A stretch of 45,712 nt of DNA. It comes from Acidovorax soli (GTDB lineage Bacteria > Pseudomonadota > Gammaproteobacteria > Burkholderiales > Burkholderiaceae_C). Positions 16,731-26,601 of the stretch are shown piece after piece. The notes below the pieces were generated by a model. That model was not told the DNA's origin. It saw only the letters and a list, made by a program, of their open reading frames with translations, and did no database searches. Every line of letters starts with the position of its first letter. Within the stretch, counting starts at the first letter, position 1. A program made the position numbers and the translations under genes. The DNA lies in assembly GCF_900107605.1 (NCBI RefSeq), contig NZ_FNQJ01000027.1:1-45712 (forward strand), read 5' to 3'.

Positions 16731-17466
16731 GGCCCAGCGAGTCGGCGCGCGCCTGGGCCGCAGCAAAGTCGAGGTCGCCACTGTAGATGGCGCGGCCGCA
16801 GATCACGCCTTCGACGCCTTCGCTCTCCACGGCGCACAGCTGCTCGATATCGGCCATGTTCGACAGGCCGCCCGAGGCGATCACGGGAATGGACAGCGCC
16901 TGCGCGAGCTTCACGGTGGCGTCGATGTTGATGCCCGAGAGCATGCCGTCACGGCCGATGTCGGTGTAGATGATGGATTCGACACCCCAGTCCTCGAACT
17001 TCCGGGCCAGGTCCACCACCTCATGGCCGGTGAGCTTGCTCCAGCCATCGGTGGCCACCTTGCCGTCCTTGGCATCCAGCCCCACGATGATGTGGCCGCC
17101 AAAGGCGCTGCAGGCGTCTTTGAGGAAACCGGGATTCTTGACCGCTGCCGTGCCGATGATCACGTAGCGCAGGCCGCCGTCGATGTATTTCTCGATGGTG
17201 TCCAGGTCGCGAATACCGCCACCCAGCTGCACCGGAATTTCTTCGCCCACCTCCTTGAGGATGGACTTGATCGCGCCGTGGTTCTTGGGCACGCCGGCGA
17301 AGGCACCATTCAGGTCCACCAGATGCAGGCGGCGCGCGCCGGCATCCACCCATTTGCGGGCCATGGCGGCAGGGTCTTCACCAAAGGTGGTGGATTGGTC
17401 CATATCGCCTTGCTTGAGGCGAACGCAGTGGCCGTCTTTCAGGTCGATGGCGGGAATGAGCAGCAT
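16720..17466 (-). CDS. hisA: ProFAR isomerase HisA
   Basis: HisA performs the Amadori isomerisation of ProFAR to PRFAR (fourth step). The 248-aa beta/alpha barrel has Asp8 in [16 protein letters not shown] and the second catalytic Asp in [10 protein letters not shown]. Phosphate loops VQLGGGIRD and IASGGLSNM are seen. The ATG at 17466 (MLLIPAIDL) is chosen; a longer frame upstream is non-homologous. It follows hisH by 64 bp and its end overlaps the mutarotase gene. Confidence 0.97.
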   Translation of the reverse strand: MLLIPAIDLKDGHCVRLKQGDMDQSTTFGEDPAAMARKWVDAGARRLHLVDLNGAFAGVPKNHGAIKSILKEVGEEIPVQLGGGIRDLDTIEKYIDGGLRYVIIGTAAVKNPGFLKDACSAFGGHIIVGLDAKDGKVATDGWSKLTGHEVVDLARKFEDWGVESIIYTDIGRDGMLSGINIDATVKLAQALSIPVIASGGLSNMADIEQLCAVESEGVEGVICGRAIYSGDLDFAAAQARADSLGHAA

Positions 17467-17530
17467 GGTGGTGAAGTTCGGGAGGGAAAGGGCGAGCACG
17501 GCTCGGCCCGAACGAGTGGAAGTTAAGAAA

Positions 17531-18208
17531 TCAGGGATTCCAGTGCAGAAAATTGCGGTACAGCGCCAGGCCGTGCTCCGCACTCTTTTCCGGATGGAAC
17601 TGCGTGGCGAAAATATTGTCGCGCGCAATGGCGGCCGCAAACCAGCCGCCATAGTCCGTTTGCCCTGCGCAATGGGCAGGATTCTGCGGCACAGCGTAGA
17701 AACTGTGCACGAAGTAAAAGTAGCTGTTGTCCGGCACGCCAGCCCACACCGGGTGCACGCCGCCCCCGTGGTGGGCGTGGGGCATCTGCCGCACCTGGTT
17801 CCAGCCCATCTGGGGCACCTTGTAGCGGCTGCCGTCGGGCTGCGTCCTGCCCGCCAGATCGAACTTGAGCACGTCGCCGGGGATCAGGCCCAGGCCCGGC
17901 GTGTCGCCCTCGGCGCTGTGGTCCAGCAGCATCTGCATGCCCACGCAGACGCCAAACATCGGCTTGGTGGCCGCAGCTTCGAGCACCGATTCCTGCAGAC
18001 CAGATTCGCGCAACTCGCGCATGCAGTCGGGCATGGCGCCCTGCCCTGGCAGCACGATGCGCTGGGCGGCGCGCACGTCCTCGGGGCGGGAGGTGACCAC
18101 GACCGTCCAGCCCGTATCGTGGGCCGCAGCCTGCACGGCCTGAGACACCGAGCGCAGGTTGCCCATGCCGTAATCGACCACCGCAACGGTTTTTACTTCC
18201 ATATTCAT
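17531..18208 (-). CDS. hisH: Imidazole glycerol phosphate synthase, glutamine amidotransferase subunit
   Basis: HisH is the glutaminase partner that supplies ammonia to HisF. Class I amidotransferase triad: Cys in [10 protein letters not shown], His and Glu in [10 protein letters not shown]. The N-terminus [14 protein letters not shown] is typical. The start is uncertain: ATG 18208 (MNMEVK) or 18202 (MEVK), neither with a strong ribosome-binding site, because a dispersed repeat (18206-18241) abuts the start codon. Length is about 225 aa. Confidence 0.95.
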   Translation of the reverse strand: MNMEVKTVAVVDYGMGNLRSVSQAVQAAAHDTGWTVVVTSRPEDVRAAQRIVLPGQGAMPDCMRELRESGLQESVLEAAATKPMFGVCVGMQMLLDHSAEGDTPGLGLIPGDVLKFDLAGRTQPDGSRYKVPQMGWNQVRQMPHAHHGGGVHPVWAGVPDNSYFYFVHSFYAVPQNPAHCAGQTDYGGWFAAAIARDNIFATQFHPEKSAEHGLALYRNFLHWNP

Positions 18209-18241
18209 AGCTACCAGCACTTATCCATCAAACGCCAGCGC
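18206..18241. repeat. Dispersed hairpin repeat, degenerate copy at the hisH start
   Basis: CATAGCTACCAGCACTT-ATCCATC-AAACGCCAGCGCC keeps the repeat's left arm and its ATCCATC loop (identical to the loop at 23445-23451), but the right arm is eroded. It overlaps or touches the hisH start codon and could affect translation initiation. Confidence 0.55.
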
Positions 18242-18259
18242 CTGATTTGACCAAATATC

Positions 18260-18895
18260 TCACAACGAACCCTTGGTGGACGGGATGACACCCGCCGAGC
18301 GCGGATCGCGCTCCAGCGCCGCGCGCAGCGTGCGCCCGAACGCCTTGAAAATGGTCTCGCACTGGTGGTGCGCGTTGACGCCCTTGAGGTTGTCGATGTG
18401 CAGCGTGACGCCTGCGTGGTTCACGAAGCCCTGGAAGAACTCGTACACCAGCTGCGTATCGAGCTGGCCGATGCTGCCGGAGGTGAACTTCACATCGATG
18501 TGCAGGCCCGGGCGGCCCGAAAAATCGACCACCACGCGCGAGAGCGCTTCGTCGAGCGGCACGTAGGCATGGCCGTAGCGGCGGATGCCCTTCTTGTCGC
18601 CCACCGCGCGCGCAAACGCCTGGCCCAGGGTGATGCCCACGTCCTCCACCGTGTGGTGGCCGTCAATGTGCAGGTCGCCCTCGCAATCGATATCGAGGTC
18701 GATCAGGCCGTGGCGGGCGATCTGGTCGAGCATGTGGTCAAAAAAGCCGATACCCGTGTGCAGCTTGGCCTGGCCGGTGCCGTCGAGGTTCACGCGCACC
18801 GAGATGCGGGTTTCGGCGGTGTTGCGGCTGACCTCGGCGATGCGGTCGGCCAGGGGATCGGGAGACGTGGAGGTGACGAGAGCGGAGGAAGTCAT
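18260..18895 (-). CDS. hisB: Imidazoleglycerol-phosphate dehydratase
   Basis: HisB dehydrates IGP to imidazole acetol phosphate. The 211-aa monofunctional enzyme lacks the histidinol-phosphatase domain found in E. coli HisB. Manganese-binding His-rich motifs are visible: [40 protein letters not shown] and [15 protein letters not shown]. The ATG at 18895 overlaps the hisC stop by ATGA. An apparent longer upstream frame is out-of-frame translation of hisC. Confidence 0.97.
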   Translation of the reverse strand: MTSSALVTSTSPDPLADRIAEVSRNTAETRISVRVNLDGTGQAKLHTGIGFFDHMLDQIARHGLIDLDIDCEGDLHIDGHHTVEDVGITLGQAFARAVGDKKGIRRYGHAYVPLDEALSRVVVDFSGRPGLHIDVKFTSGSIGQLDTQLVYEFFQGFVNHAGVTLHIDNLKGVNAHHQCETIFKAFGRTLRAALERDPRSAGVIPSTKGSL

Positions 18896-20016
18896 AAGGA
18901 AGCCTGCAGGGCGGCCAGCATCTGGTTGTTGTCTTCGGCGGCGCCCACCGTGAGACGCAGGCAATTGGCCAGCAATGGGTGCATTGTAGAAACGTTCTTG
19001 ACGAGGACCTTGCGGGTTTTCATGCCCTCGTAGGCTTTGGCCGAATCCGCCACCCGCACCAGCACCATGTTGGCCTGGCTGTCCCACACTTTCTCGACGC
19101 CCGGCATGGCGCGCAGCGCGGCCAGCAGCTCGGTGCGCTGGGCGCGCAGTTCGGCCGCCTGCGCCGCAAACACCTCGGCATGTTCCAGCGCGAACAGCGC
19201 CGCCTCGCAGTTGAGCACGCTCACGTTGTAGGGCGGGCGCACCTTGTCGATCTCGGCCACCAGCGCGGCCGCGCCGATGAGATAGCCCAGGCGCACACCT
19301 GCCAGGCCAAACTTGCTGAGCGTGCGCATGAGCAGCACGTGCGCATTGCGCGCGGGCTCGGCCCGCATGCGGTCGATCCAGGTGCGGCTGGCAAAGGGCT
19401 GGTAGGCCTCGTCCATCACCACGATGCCGCCCTGGGCACCCGCGGCGTCGATGATGCGCTGCACCGCGCCCTCGTCCCACAGCGTGGCCGTGGGGTTGTT
19501 GGGGTAGGCAATGAAAGTGATGGCGGGCCGGTGCCGCGCGATGGCGGCCAGCATGGCGGGCTCATCCAGCGCAAAGTCGGGCGTGAGCGGCACGCCCACG
19601 AAGTCCAGCCCCTGCAGCTGGGCGCTCATGGCGTACATCACGAAGCCCGGCACGGGTGCCAGCACCACAGGGCGCTCACCGGTGCCCGGTCGGGCGCAGG
19701 CGAGCGACACCAGGCCGATGAGCTCGTCCGAGCCATTGCCCAGCACGATGCGGTGGCCTTCGGGCATGCCGGCATGGCGCGCCAGCGCGGCCTGCAGGTC
19801 GGCCATGCGTTCTCCCGGGTACCGGTTGAGCGCCAGCGCGCCCAGGCGCTGGCCCAGCGCGGCCTGCAGATGGGCGGGCAAGCGAAACGGGTTCTCCATC
19901 GCGTCCATCTTGAGCATGCCGGTGGCGGGCTGCACGGCATAGGCGTGCATGGCGCGCACATCGGGGCGAATGCGGGCCAGGGCCTGCAGCGGGGAAGATG
20001 GATCGGCGTGGGTCAT
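18892..20016 (-). CDS. hisC: Histidinol-phosphate aminotransferase
   Basis: A PLP-dependent fold-type I aminotransferase of 374 aa. It shows NPFRLP near the N-terminus, [10 protein letters not shown] (cofactor phosphate), [19 protein letters not shown] (Asp) and the PLP-lysine segment [19 protein letters not shown] chose the ATG at 20016 ([21 protein letters not shown]). It lies 106 bp after hisD, the largest gap within the first his block, where I see no gene. Confidence 0.96.
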   Translation of the reverse strand: MTHADPSSPLQALARIRPDVRAMHAYAVQPATGMLKMDAMENPFRLPAHLQAALGQRLGALALNRYPGERMADLQAALARHAGMPEGHRIVLGNGSDELIGLVSLACARPGTGERPVVLAPVPGFVMYAMSAQLQGLDFVGVPLTPDFALDEPAMLAAIARHRPAITFIAYPNNPTATLWDEGAVQRIIDAAGAQGGIVVMDEAYQPFASRTWIDRMRAEPARNAHVLLMRTLSKFGLAGVRLGYLIGAAALVAEIDKVRPPYNVSVLNCEAALFALEHAEVFAAQAAELRAQRTELLAALRAMPGVEKVWDSQANMVLVRVADSAKAYEGMKTRKVLVKNVSTMHPLLANCLRLTVGAAEDNNQMLAALQASL

Positions 20017-20122
20017 TCGGCGGTTTCCAGTTCGTTGGGGGCCACAAGAAAGGGGTGGAGCACGCGCCAGGCGTTCAGCGGCGCAGCGTGTACACAGGCC
20101 TCGGTCAGCACGGCGGCCAGGG

Positions 20123-21445
20123 TTACGACGGCCTGAGGCGCAGCTCCGCCGCCCGCGCGTGGGCCTGCAGGCCCTCGCCATGGGCCAGCACGCTGGCGAT
20201 CTGGCCCAGCGTCTGCGCACCGGCTTCGCTCACCTCGATGAGGCTGCTGCGTTTTTGAAAGTCGTACACGCCCAGGGGCGAGCTGAAGCGCGCCGTGCCG
20301 CTGGTGGGCAGCACATGGTTGGGGCCGGCGCAGTAGTCGCCCAGGCTCTCGGATGTGTAGGCGCCCAGGAAGATGGCGCCCGCGTGGCGCAGCAGGGGCT
20401 CCCAGCGGTGCGGGTCGCGGCTGCTCACTTCCAGGTGCTCGGGCGCGATGCGGTTGCTGATGGCGCAGGCCTCTTCCATGCTGCGCGTGTGGATCAGCGC
20501 GCCGCGGCCGGTGAGGCTTTTGGCGATGATCTCGGCGCGCGGCATGGTGGGCAGCAGGCGGTCGATCTCGCGCTGCACAGCGTCGAGGTAGGCGGAGTCG
20601 GGGCACAGCAGGATGCTTTGAGCCAGCTCGTCGTGTTCGGCCTGGCTGAAGAGGTCCATGGCCACCCAGTCGGCGGGCGTGCTGCCGTCGGCCAGCACCA
20701 GGATTTCGCTGGGGCCGGCGATCATGTCGATGCCCACGGTGCCGAACACGCGCTTCTTGGCGCTGGCCACGTAGGCATTGCCGGGGCCGGTGATCTTGTC
20801 CACCTTCGGCACCGTGGCCGTGCCGTAGGCCAGCGCCGCCACGGCCTGCGCGCCGCCGATGGTGAAGGCACGTGTGACGCCGGCCACATAGGCTGCGGCC
20901 AGCACCAGGGCGTTTTTCTCGCCCCTGGGGGTGGGCACCACCATGATGATCTCGCCCACACCGGCCACATGGGCGGGGATGGCGTTCATCAGCACGCTGC
21001 TCGGATAAGCCGCCTTGCCACCGGGCACGTAGATGCCCACACGGTCGAGCGGCGTGACCTTCTGGCCCAGCAGCGTGCCGTCTTCGTCGCGGTAGCTCCA
21101 GCTCTCGCCAGAGGCTTTCTTCTGCGCTTCGTGGTACTTGCGCACGCGAGCGGCGGCCGCCTGCAAGGCGGCGCGCTGCACGGTGGGAATGGCGTCGAAC
21201 GCGGCCTTGAGTTCGACCTGCGTCAGCTCCAGTGCCGCCATGCCCGGCGCCGAGAGGCCGTCGAAGCGGGCGGTGTACTCCAGCACCGCCGCATCGCCGC
21301 GCTGCTGCACATCGGCCAGGATGTCGGCCACGCGCTGCTCGATGGCCGCGTCGGTATCGGCAGACCAGTGCAGGCGGGCTGCAAAATCAGCCTCAAAAGT
21401 GGCTGCAGCGGTTGACAGACGGATGGGAGCAGCTACCAAAGTCAT
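20123..21445 (-). CDS. hisD: Histidinol dehydrogenase
   Basis: HisD is a zinc-dependent enzyme that carries out the last two oxidations from histidinol to histidine. The 440-aa protein shows the family segments [32 protein letters not shown] ([16 protein letters not shown]), [23 protein letters not shown] (catalytic region) and [19 protein letters not shown]. It lies 20 bp after hisG in the same direction. Confidence 0.97.
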   Translation of the reverse strand: MTLVAAPIRLSTAAATFEADFAARLHWSADTDAAIEQRVADILADVQQRGDAAVLEYTARFDGLSAPGMAALELTQVELKAAFDAIPTVQRAALQAAAARVRKYHEAQKKASGESWSYRDEDGTLLGQKVTPLDRVGIYVPGGKAAYPSSVLMNAIPAHVAGVGEIIMVVPTPRGEKNALVLAAAYVAGVTRAFTIGGAQAVAALAYGTATVPKVDKITGPGNAYVASAKKRVFGTVGIDMIAGPSEILVLADGSTPADWVAMDLFSQAEHDELAQSILLCPDSAYLDAVQREIDRLLPTMPRAEIIAKSLTGRGALIHTRSMEEACAISNRIAPEHLEVSSRDPHRWEPLLRHAGAIFLGAYTSESLGDYCAGPNHVLPTSGTARFSSPLGVYDFQKRSSLIEVSEAGAQTLGQIASVLAHGEGLQAHARAAELRLRPS

Positions 21446-21465
21446 AGTTTGATGCGGTGGAGGTT

Positions 21466-22119
21466 TCAGTTCTTTGGCGCAGGGATGGCCGAGGCAAACG
21501 CATCGATGATGCGGCGCAGCGGCGCCTGCTTGAGCTTGAGCGCCGCCTGGTTGACCACCAGGTGCGAGCTGATGTCCATGATGCGCTCGACCTCAACAAG
21601 GTGGTTGGCCTTGAGCGTGTTGCCGGTGGAGACCAGATCGACGATGGCATCGGACAGGCCGATGAGGGGCGCCAGTTCCATGCTGCCATAGAGCTTGACC
21701 ATGTCCACATGCACGCCCTTGCTCGCAAAGAAGTCGCGGGCAATGCTGGTGTACTTGGTGGCCACCTTCAGGCGTGAGCCCTTTTTGACGGCCTGGGCGT
21801 AGTCGAAATCATCGCGCACGGCCACGCTCACGCGGCACTTGGCAATGCGCAGGTCGAGCGGCTGGTACAGGCCCTGGCCACCATGCTCGATCAGGGTGTC
21901 CTTGCCCGTCACGCCCAGATCGGCGCCGCCATATTCGACATAGGTGGGCACATCGGTGGCGCGCACCAGCACCACGCGCACATCGGGCTGGTTGGTGGGC
22001 AGGATGAGTTTGCGCGATTTTTCGGGATCTTCCAGCACCTCGATGCCGGCGGCGGCCAGCAGGGGCAGGGTTTCGTCGAAGATGCGGCCCTTGGAGAGCG
22101 CCAGGGTGATCATGCTCAT
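21466..22119 (-). CDS. hisG: ATP phosphoribosyltransferase, short form HisG(S)
   Basis: HisG is the committed, feedback-controlled first step of histidine synthesis. At 217 aa it is the short form, ending after the catalytic domains (…[10 protein letters not shown]) without the C-terminal ACT-like regulatory domain. Short HisG needs the HisZ regulatory subunit for activity and histidine control, and no hisZ is present in this window. Motifs: [25 protein letters not shown], and the PRPP loop [12 protein letters not shown]. It overlaps the murA stop by ATGA. Confidence 0.96.
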   Translation of the reverse strand: MSMITLALSKGRIFDETLPLLAAAGIEVLEDPEKSRKLILPTNQPDVRVVLVRATDVPTYVEYGGADLGVTGKDTLIEHGGQGLYQPLDLRIAKCRVSVAVRDDFDYAQAVKKGSRLKVATKYTSIARDFFASKGVHVDMVKLYGSMELAPLIGLSDAIVDLVSTGNTLKANHLVEVERIMDISSHLVVNQAALKLKQAPLRRIIDAFASAIPAPKN

Positions 22120-23402
22120 GCTTTCATTCTCTCAATGTCAGCGCCAAGGCCGCGCAGCTTGGCTTCCATGCAGTCGTAGCCCCGGTCGAGGTGGTAAATG
22201 CGGTCCACCACGGTTTCGCCGTCGGCCACCAGGCCGGCAATGACCAGGCTGGCCGAGGCCCGCAGGTCGGTGGCCATCACGGTGGCGCCCGACAGGCGCG
22301 CGGACGTGGAAGCCAGGCCTTCGATCACCGCCACCTTGCCATCGACCTGGATCCTGGCCCCCAGACGCACCAGCTCGTTGACGTGCATGAAGCGGTTTTC
22401 AAAAATCGTTTCGGTCACCGTGGCCGTGCCCTGCGCAATGCAGTTGAGCGCCATGAACTGGGCCTGCATGTCGGTGGGGAAACCCGGGTATTCGGTGGTG
22501 CGAAAACCCTGGGCCTTGAGCGTGGCGCCGCCCGCGCTGTGCACGCGGATGCCGCCGTCCACCGCCTGCACGGTGGCACCGGCTTCGCGCAGCTTTTCGA
22601 TGACCGCATCCAGGTGGTCTGCGCGGCCATGGCGCAGCACCACATCACCGCCCGTGGCCGCCACGGCGCACAAGAAGGTGCCGGCCTCGATGCGGTCGGC
22701 CACCACGCGGTGCGTGCAGCCGTGCAGCTGGTCCACACCCTGGATGCGGATGCGGCTGGTGCCGTGCCCTTCGATCCTGGCGCCCATGGCGATCAGCATC
22801 TCGGCCAGGTCGGAAATTTCGGGCTCCTGCGCGGCGTTTTCGAGCACGGTCTCGCCTTCGGCCAGCGCAGCGGCCATGAGGAAGTTTTCGGTGCCCGTCA
22901 CCGTGACCATGTCGGTGGTGATGCGCGCGCCCCTCAGGCGCGTCCAGCCCGCGGGCAGCTTGGCGATCATGTAGCCGTGCTCGACCACGATCTCGGCGCC
23001 CATGGCGGCCAGGCCCTTGATGTGCTGGTCGACCGGGCGCGAACCGATGGCGCAGCCGCCAGGCAGAGACACCGTGGCCTCGCCAAAGCGGGCCAGCAGC
23101 GGGCCCAGGGCCAGCACCGAGGCGCGCATGGTCTTGACCAGCTCGTAGGGGGCTTCGGGCGTGTTGAGGCCACCGGCATCAATGCGCACGGTGCCATCCT
23201 GTGAACGCTCGGCTGACACTCCCATGTTGCGGATGAGCTTGAGCATGGTGCTCACATCCTGCAGCTGGGGCACGTTGAGCAGGGTCACGGGCTCTGCCGT
23301 GAGCAGCGCGGCGCACAACTCCGGCAGGGCGGCGTTCTTGGCGCCAGACACCAGCACCTCGCCATTGAGGGGGCGACCACCGCGGATCAGGAGTTTGTCC
23401 AT
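22116..23402 (-). CDS. murA: UDP-N-acetylglucosamine 1-carboxyvinyltransferase
   Basis: MurA catalyses the first committed step of peptidoglycan synthesis. The 428-aa protein has the N-terminal signature [23 protein letters not shown] and the PEP-adduct cysteine C117 in [11 protein letters not shown], so it should be fosfomycin-sensitive at the active site. The gene joins the mla-side block (via bolA) to hisG, with a 4-bp overlap with hisG. A hairpin repeat lies in the gap before it (23429-23467). Confidence 0.98.
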   Translation of the reverse strand: MDKLLIRGGRPLNGEVLVSGAKNAALPELCAALLTAEPVTLLNVPQLQDVSTMLKLIRNMGVSAERSQDGTVRIDAGGLNTPEAPYELVKTMRASVLALGPLLARFGEATVSLPGGCAIGSRPVDQHIKGLAAMGAEIVVEHGYMIAKLPAGWTRLRGARITTDMVTVTGTENFLMAAALAEGETVLENAAQEPEISDLAEMLIAMGARIEGHGTSRIRIQGVDQLHGCTHRVVADRIEAGTFLCAVAATGGDVVLRHGRADHLDAVIEKLREAGATVQAVDGGIRVHSAGGATLKAQGFRTTEYPGFPTDMQAQFMALNCIAQGTATVTETIFENRFMHVNELVRLGARIQVDGKVAVIEGLASTSARLSGATVMATDLRASASLVIAGLVADGETVVDRIYHLDRGYDCMEAKLRGLGADIERMKA

Positions 23403-23428
23403 CTCGAAAAACCAGAAATATGAAGAAA

Positions 23429-23467
23429 ATGGCTTCTAGCGCCTATCCATCAGGCGCCAGAAGCTAT
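23429..23467. repeat. Dispersed hairpin repeat, near-complete copy (bolA/murA)
   Basis: The arms ATGGCTTCTAGCGCCT and AGGCGCCAGAAGCTAT pair over 16 bp around the loop ATCCATC. It lies in the bolA-murA gap, upstream of murA. The best-preserved member with 8959-9007. Confidence 0.8.
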
Positions 23468-23495
23468 CAATAAATGAGCTGACAGGGCAACAGCG

Positions 23496-23738
23496 TCACT
23501 GCCCCTGCGCCGCCCATTCTGCGGGGGTGAAGGTTTTCATCGACAGCGCATGCACCTCGTCGGTGGCCAATTTGGCGCCCAGCGTGGCGTACACGCGCTG
23601 GTGGCGCTGGATGGCGCGCTTGCCCTCGAATTCGACCGAAACGATGGTGGCATACCAGTGGCGGCCATCGCCTTCGAGCGTGATGTGGTCGCAGGCCAGG
23701 CCCGCGGCGATGATGTCTTTGAGCTGGTCTGCAGTCAT
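23496..23738 (-). CDS. BolA-family protein (IbaG-like)
   Basis: An 80-aa BolA/IbaG-type protein (class II KH-like fold) with the core RHQRVYATLGAKLATDEVHALSMKTF; BolA proteins partner monothiol glutaredoxins in Fe-S trafficking. Its position between the mla genes and murA matches E. coli ibaG (yrbA). The ATG at 23738 (MTADQLKDIIAAGL) gives the typical length; an upstream frame is not conserved. Confidence 0.9.
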   Translation of the reverse strand: MTADQLKDIIAAGLACDHITLEGDGRHWYATIVSVEFEGKRAIQRHQRVYATLGAKLATDEVHALSMKTFTPAEWAAQGQ

Positions 23739-23751
23739 GGTCGGTTCTCTG

Positions 23752-24507
23752 TCAATTTCTAATCTTGTAGCCGGTGCGCAGCAGGTGCACGGCCAAGGCA
23801 CTCACGGCCAGCCAGGCCATGCCCACGATGCCAAGGCTGAGCCAGGGCGAGGTATCGCTCTGGCCGAAGAAGCCATAGCGGAAGCCGTCGATCATGTAGA
23901 AGAACGGATTGAGATGGCTCGCGGTCTGCCAGAACGGTGGCAGCGACTGGATGGAATAGAACACGCCCGACAGGAAGGTCATGGGCACGACCACGAAGTT
24001 CTGGAACGCGGCCAGCTGGTCGAACTTGTCGGCCCACAGGCCTGCAATCAGCCCCAGCGTGGCCAGCAGCGCTGCGCCCAGAAACGCAAAGACGAAGATC
24101 CACAGCGGCGCCGCAAACTCCGGCCGCGCAAACGCCAGGGTGACGATGAACACCCCCAACCCCACCACCAGCCCGCGCACCACCGACGAGCCCACATAGG
24201 CCAGAAACCAGGCCCAGTGCGACAGCGGCGTGAGCAGCACAAACACCAGGCTGCCCATGATCTTGCTCTGGATCAGACTCGACGAGCTGTTGGCAAAGGC
24301 GTTCTGCAGCACGCTCATCATCACCAGGCCGGGCACCAGGAAGGCGGTGTAGCTGATGCGGTCGTACACCTTCACATGGCCTTCGAGCACATGGCCAAAG
24401 ATCAGCAGGTACAGCACGGCCGTGAGCACGGGCGCGGCCACGGTCTGGAAGCTGACCTTCCAGAAGCGCAGCACTTCTTTGTAGAACAGGGTTTGCCAGC
24501 CGGTCAC
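23752..24507 (-). CDS. ABC-2 type transporter permease (YadH-like)
   Basis: A 251-aa inner-membrane protein with six hydrophobic segments and the ABC2_membrane pattern (TGWQTLFYKEVLRFWKV at the N-terminus; NFVVVPMTFLSGVFYSIQSLPP near TM5). It begins with GTG at 24507, in a GTGA overlap with the ATPase stop, which decides the start. Together with the preceding ATPase it forms an exporter of unknown substrate (YadGH-like), located between mlaB and bolA. Confidence 0.9.
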   Translation of the reverse strand: MTGWQTLFYKEVLRFWKVSFQTVAAPVLTAVLYLLIFGHVLEGHVKVYDRISYTAFLVPGLVMMSVLQNAFANSSSSLIQSKIMGSLVFVLLTPLSHWAWFLAYVGSSVVRGLVVGLGVFIVTLAFARPEFAAPLWIFVFAFLGAALLATLGLIAGLWADKFDQLAAFQNFVVVPMTFLSGVFYSIQSLPPFWQTASHLNPFFYMIDGFRYGFFGQSDTSPWLSLGIVGMAWLAVSALAVHLLRTGYKIRN

Positions 24508-25442
24508 AGTGCCACCTCCGACAGCGGAATGTTCGAGGCCGACGTTCCCGACATGACCTGCAGGAACACGTCTTCCAGGTCCGGCCTGCGGATTTCCATG
24601 TCCTGCACCTCCACACCGGCCACGCGCAGGGCGGCCAGGTGGTTTTCGATTTCCGCCGCATCGTGTGCGGGCAGTTGCACGATGCGGCCCGTGACCCGCG
24701 CCAGGAGGGCCAGGGACGGCGGCAACAAGGCGTCGGTCTTGAACTGCAGCACACTGCCCGAGGCCGTCTTGAGCAACTCGCTGGTGCGGTTGAGCGCCAC
24801 CACCCGCCCCGCCTTGAGCATGGCGATGCGGCCGCACAGGGCCTCGGCCTCTTCGAGGTAATGGGTGGTCAGCAGCACGGTGTGGCCTTCCTTGTTCAGG
24901 CGGGCGACGAAATGCCACAGGGTCTGGCGCAGCTCCACGTCCACGCCGGCCGTGGGCTCGTCGAGCACGATGATGGGCGGCTTGTGCACCAGCGCCTGCG
25001 CCACCAGCACGCGCCGCTTCATGCCACCCGAGAGCTGGCGCATGTTGGCATTGGCCTTGTCGGCCAGGCCCAGGTTGGCCAGCAGTTCGTCGATCCAGGC
25101 GTCGTTGTTCTTCACGCCGAAGTAGCCCGACTGGAATCGCAGCGCCTCGCGCACATTGAAGAACGGATCAAACACCAGTTCCTGGGGCACCACGCCCAGC
25201 TTGCGCCGGGCCTCGGCAAAGTCGGACTGCACATCGCTGCCCTGCACCAGCACCCTGCCCTGGGTAGCGCGCGCCAGGCCCGCCAATATGCTGATGAGGG
25301 TGGTTTTTCCGGCACCGTTGGGGCCGAGGAGTCCGAAGAATTCGCCTTCCTCGATGTCCAGGCTGACCTGGTTCAGTGCCTGGAAGGGCCCTTTGGGGGT
25401 GACAAAGGTCTTGGAGATGGCTTGGAAGGAGACTGCAGGCAT
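24504..25442 (-). CDS. ABC-2 type transporter ATP-binding protein (YadG-like)
   Basis: A 312-aa ABC ATPase with Walker A GPNGAGKTTLI (residues ~40-50), signature LSGGMKRRVLVAQAL, Walker B PIIVLDEPTAGVD and switch His in LTTHYLEEAE. A C-terminal regulatory extension follows (about 215-312), as usual in the DrrA/CcmA subfamily. It overlaps its permease gene by 4 bp. Substrate unknown; the envelope-maintenance context (mla, murA) suggests a lipid or glycan but this is a guess. Confidence 0.92.
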   Translation of the reverse strand: MPAVSFQAISKTFVTPKGPFQALNQVSLDIEEGEFFGLLGPNGAGKTTLISILAGLARATQGRVLVQGSDVQSDFAEARRKLGVVPQELVFDPFFNVREALRFQSGYFGVKNNDAWIDELLANLGLADKANANMRQLSGGMKRRVLVAQALVHKPPIIVLDEPTAGVDVELRQTLWHFVARLNKEGHTVLLTTHYLEEAEALCGRIAMLKAGRVVALNRTSELLKTASGSVLQFKTDALLPPSLALLARVTGRIVQLPAHDAAEIENHLAALRVAGVEVQDMEIRRPDLEDVFLQVMSGTSASNIPLSEVAL

Positions 25443-25543
25443 GGAACCTTTGATTTTAAGGCCTTGGCCCGCGAGCTGCCGCGTTCAGACCAACAGCACC
25501 CGCCGCCCGAGGACATTGCCGGCCTTGCAGGCCGGCACCCAGC

Positions 25544-25816
25544 TCAGCCGGCCACCTGCAGCAAGTCGTCCACGCCGTACAGCCCGGCCATGCCGACCAG
25601 GGCTGCAGGCAGGCCTCTGACCACAAAAGCCTTGCGGTCTGCCAGCGCTTCGCGCCTGCACTCCAGCAGCACCGCCAGCGCGGAGGTGTCGAACACGGCC
25701 AGCGCGCTGGCATCCACCACCACCTCGGGCCCCTTGAGAACCTGGAGCCCTTGCACCAGCATGCGCAGGCAGCCGCTGGCCTGGCGGTGGGTGAGCTCGG
25801 AGGGAAGCACCAGCAT
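25544..25816 (-). CDS. mlaB: MlaB-like STAS-domain protein
   Basis: A 90-aa cytoplasmic STAS domain (PEVVVDASALAVFDTSALAVLLECRREAL is the core) that in E. coli binds MlaF and stabilises the MlaFEDB lipid transporter. The ATG at 25816 follows the mlaC stop by 16 bp and is the only start codon close by. The signature DTSAL matches the usual STAS D-S/T-A/S-G/A pattern. Confidence 0.85.
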   Translation of the reverse strand: MLVLPSELTHRQASGCLRMLVQGLQVLKGPEVVVDASALAVFDTSALAVLLECRREALADRKAFVVRGLPAALVGMAGLYGVDDLLQVAG

Positions 25817-25832
25817 GCGCGGGGTCTCGCTG

Positions 25833-26474
25833 TCAGCCCTTGGCGGCATTGTTCTTGTTGCGTGCGACCAGCGCCTCGATGAGGCCATCCACCCCGCGCG
25901 CATTGATCTCGGTGGCGAACTGGCCGCGGTAGGTTTCCACCAGCCACACGCCCAGCACGTTGAGGTTGTAGATTTTCCAGCCCGCACCGACACCCGGGGT
26001 TTTTTCCAGCCGATAGTCGAGCTGGATCGGATCACCACGGCCCGTGATCTCGGTGCGCACCAGCACATCCTTGTCATCGGCCGCAGCGCGCAGGGGCTTG
26101 ATGGCAATGGTCTGGTCGTTCACCTGGGCCAGAGCGCCCGCATAGGTGCGCACCAGCAGCACCTTGAACTCTTCCTCCAGGCGCTTTTGCTGCTCGGGGC
26201 TGGCCTGGCGCCAGCCCGGACCCACGGCAGCCGCCGTCATGCGCCGGAAATTCACGTTGGGCATGATCACCTTGTCCACCAGGGCGATCACCTTGTTGAT
26301 GTCGCCGGCCTGGATGGCCTTGTCGCCGCGAACGCTACCCATCACTTCGAGGGACAGGCGCTTGATCAACGCATCAGGTGCCTCATCGGCAGCGAAAGCC
26401 GCCCAGTGCATCCCCATGGAACTGGCCACCGCCAGTGTTGCGGCCATGCGGCCCAGGTTGCGTCGATTCATCAT
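25833..26474 (-). CDS. mlaC: Periplasmic phospholipid-binding protein MlaC (Ttg2D family)
   Basis: MlaC shuttles phospholipid between the outer-membrane MlaA complex and the inner-membrane MlaFEDB. The 213-aa precursor has a signal peptide (residues 1-28, ending WAAFA) and the family segments PNVNFRRMTAAAVGPGWRQASPEQQKRL, FKVLLVRTYAGAL, and WKIYNLNVLGVWLVETYRGQF. It is 127 bp downstream of mlaA, with a hairpin in the gap. Confidence 0.93.
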   Translation of the reverse strand: MMNRRNLGRMAATLAVASSMGMHWAAFAADEAPDALIKRLSLEVMGSVRGDKAIQAGDINKVIALVDKVIMPNVNFRRMTAAAVGPGWRQASPEQQKRLEEEFKVLLVRTYAGALAQVNDQTIAIKPLRAAADDKDVLVRTEITGRGDPIQLDYRLEKTPGVGAGWKIYNLNVLGVWLVETYRGQFATEINARGVDGLIEALVARNKNNAAKG

Positions 26475-26549
26475 GTGGGTCTTCTCTCCATCGGGCGACG
26501 GTGTCGCCGGTCAATTCATTGTGACGGCACGCGGTGTACGCCATGCGTC

Positions 26550-26593
26550 GTTGTGTTGCGGGGTTGCAAGCAGTTGCAACCGCCCGCAACAAC
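26550..26593. repeat. Strong hairpin in the mlaA-mlaC gap
   Basis: GTTGTGTTGCGGGGTTGCAA (26550-26569) and TTGCAACCGCCCGCAACAAC (26574-26593) pair over nearly 20 bp with one bulge and a GCAG loop. There is no T-run after it on the minus strand, so it is more likely an mRNA processing or stability element than a terminator. Confidence 0.6.
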
Positions 26594-26601
26594 GCCCGCG
26601 C

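Noticed and set aside
14330..17520. Shared 11-mer GAACGAGTGGA at 14330-14340 and 17510-17520
   Set aside because: A single short match with no extended similarity; expected by chance for this window size.
20017..20122. Possible small gene in the hisC-hisD gap
   Set aside because: The frame covering it is the continuation of an out-of-frame reading of hisD; no ribosome-binding site or conserved sequence is seen.
6544..23467. CRISPR-like array from the repeated hairpins
   Set aside because: The copies are kilobases apart with no regular spacers, so they are dispersed repeats.
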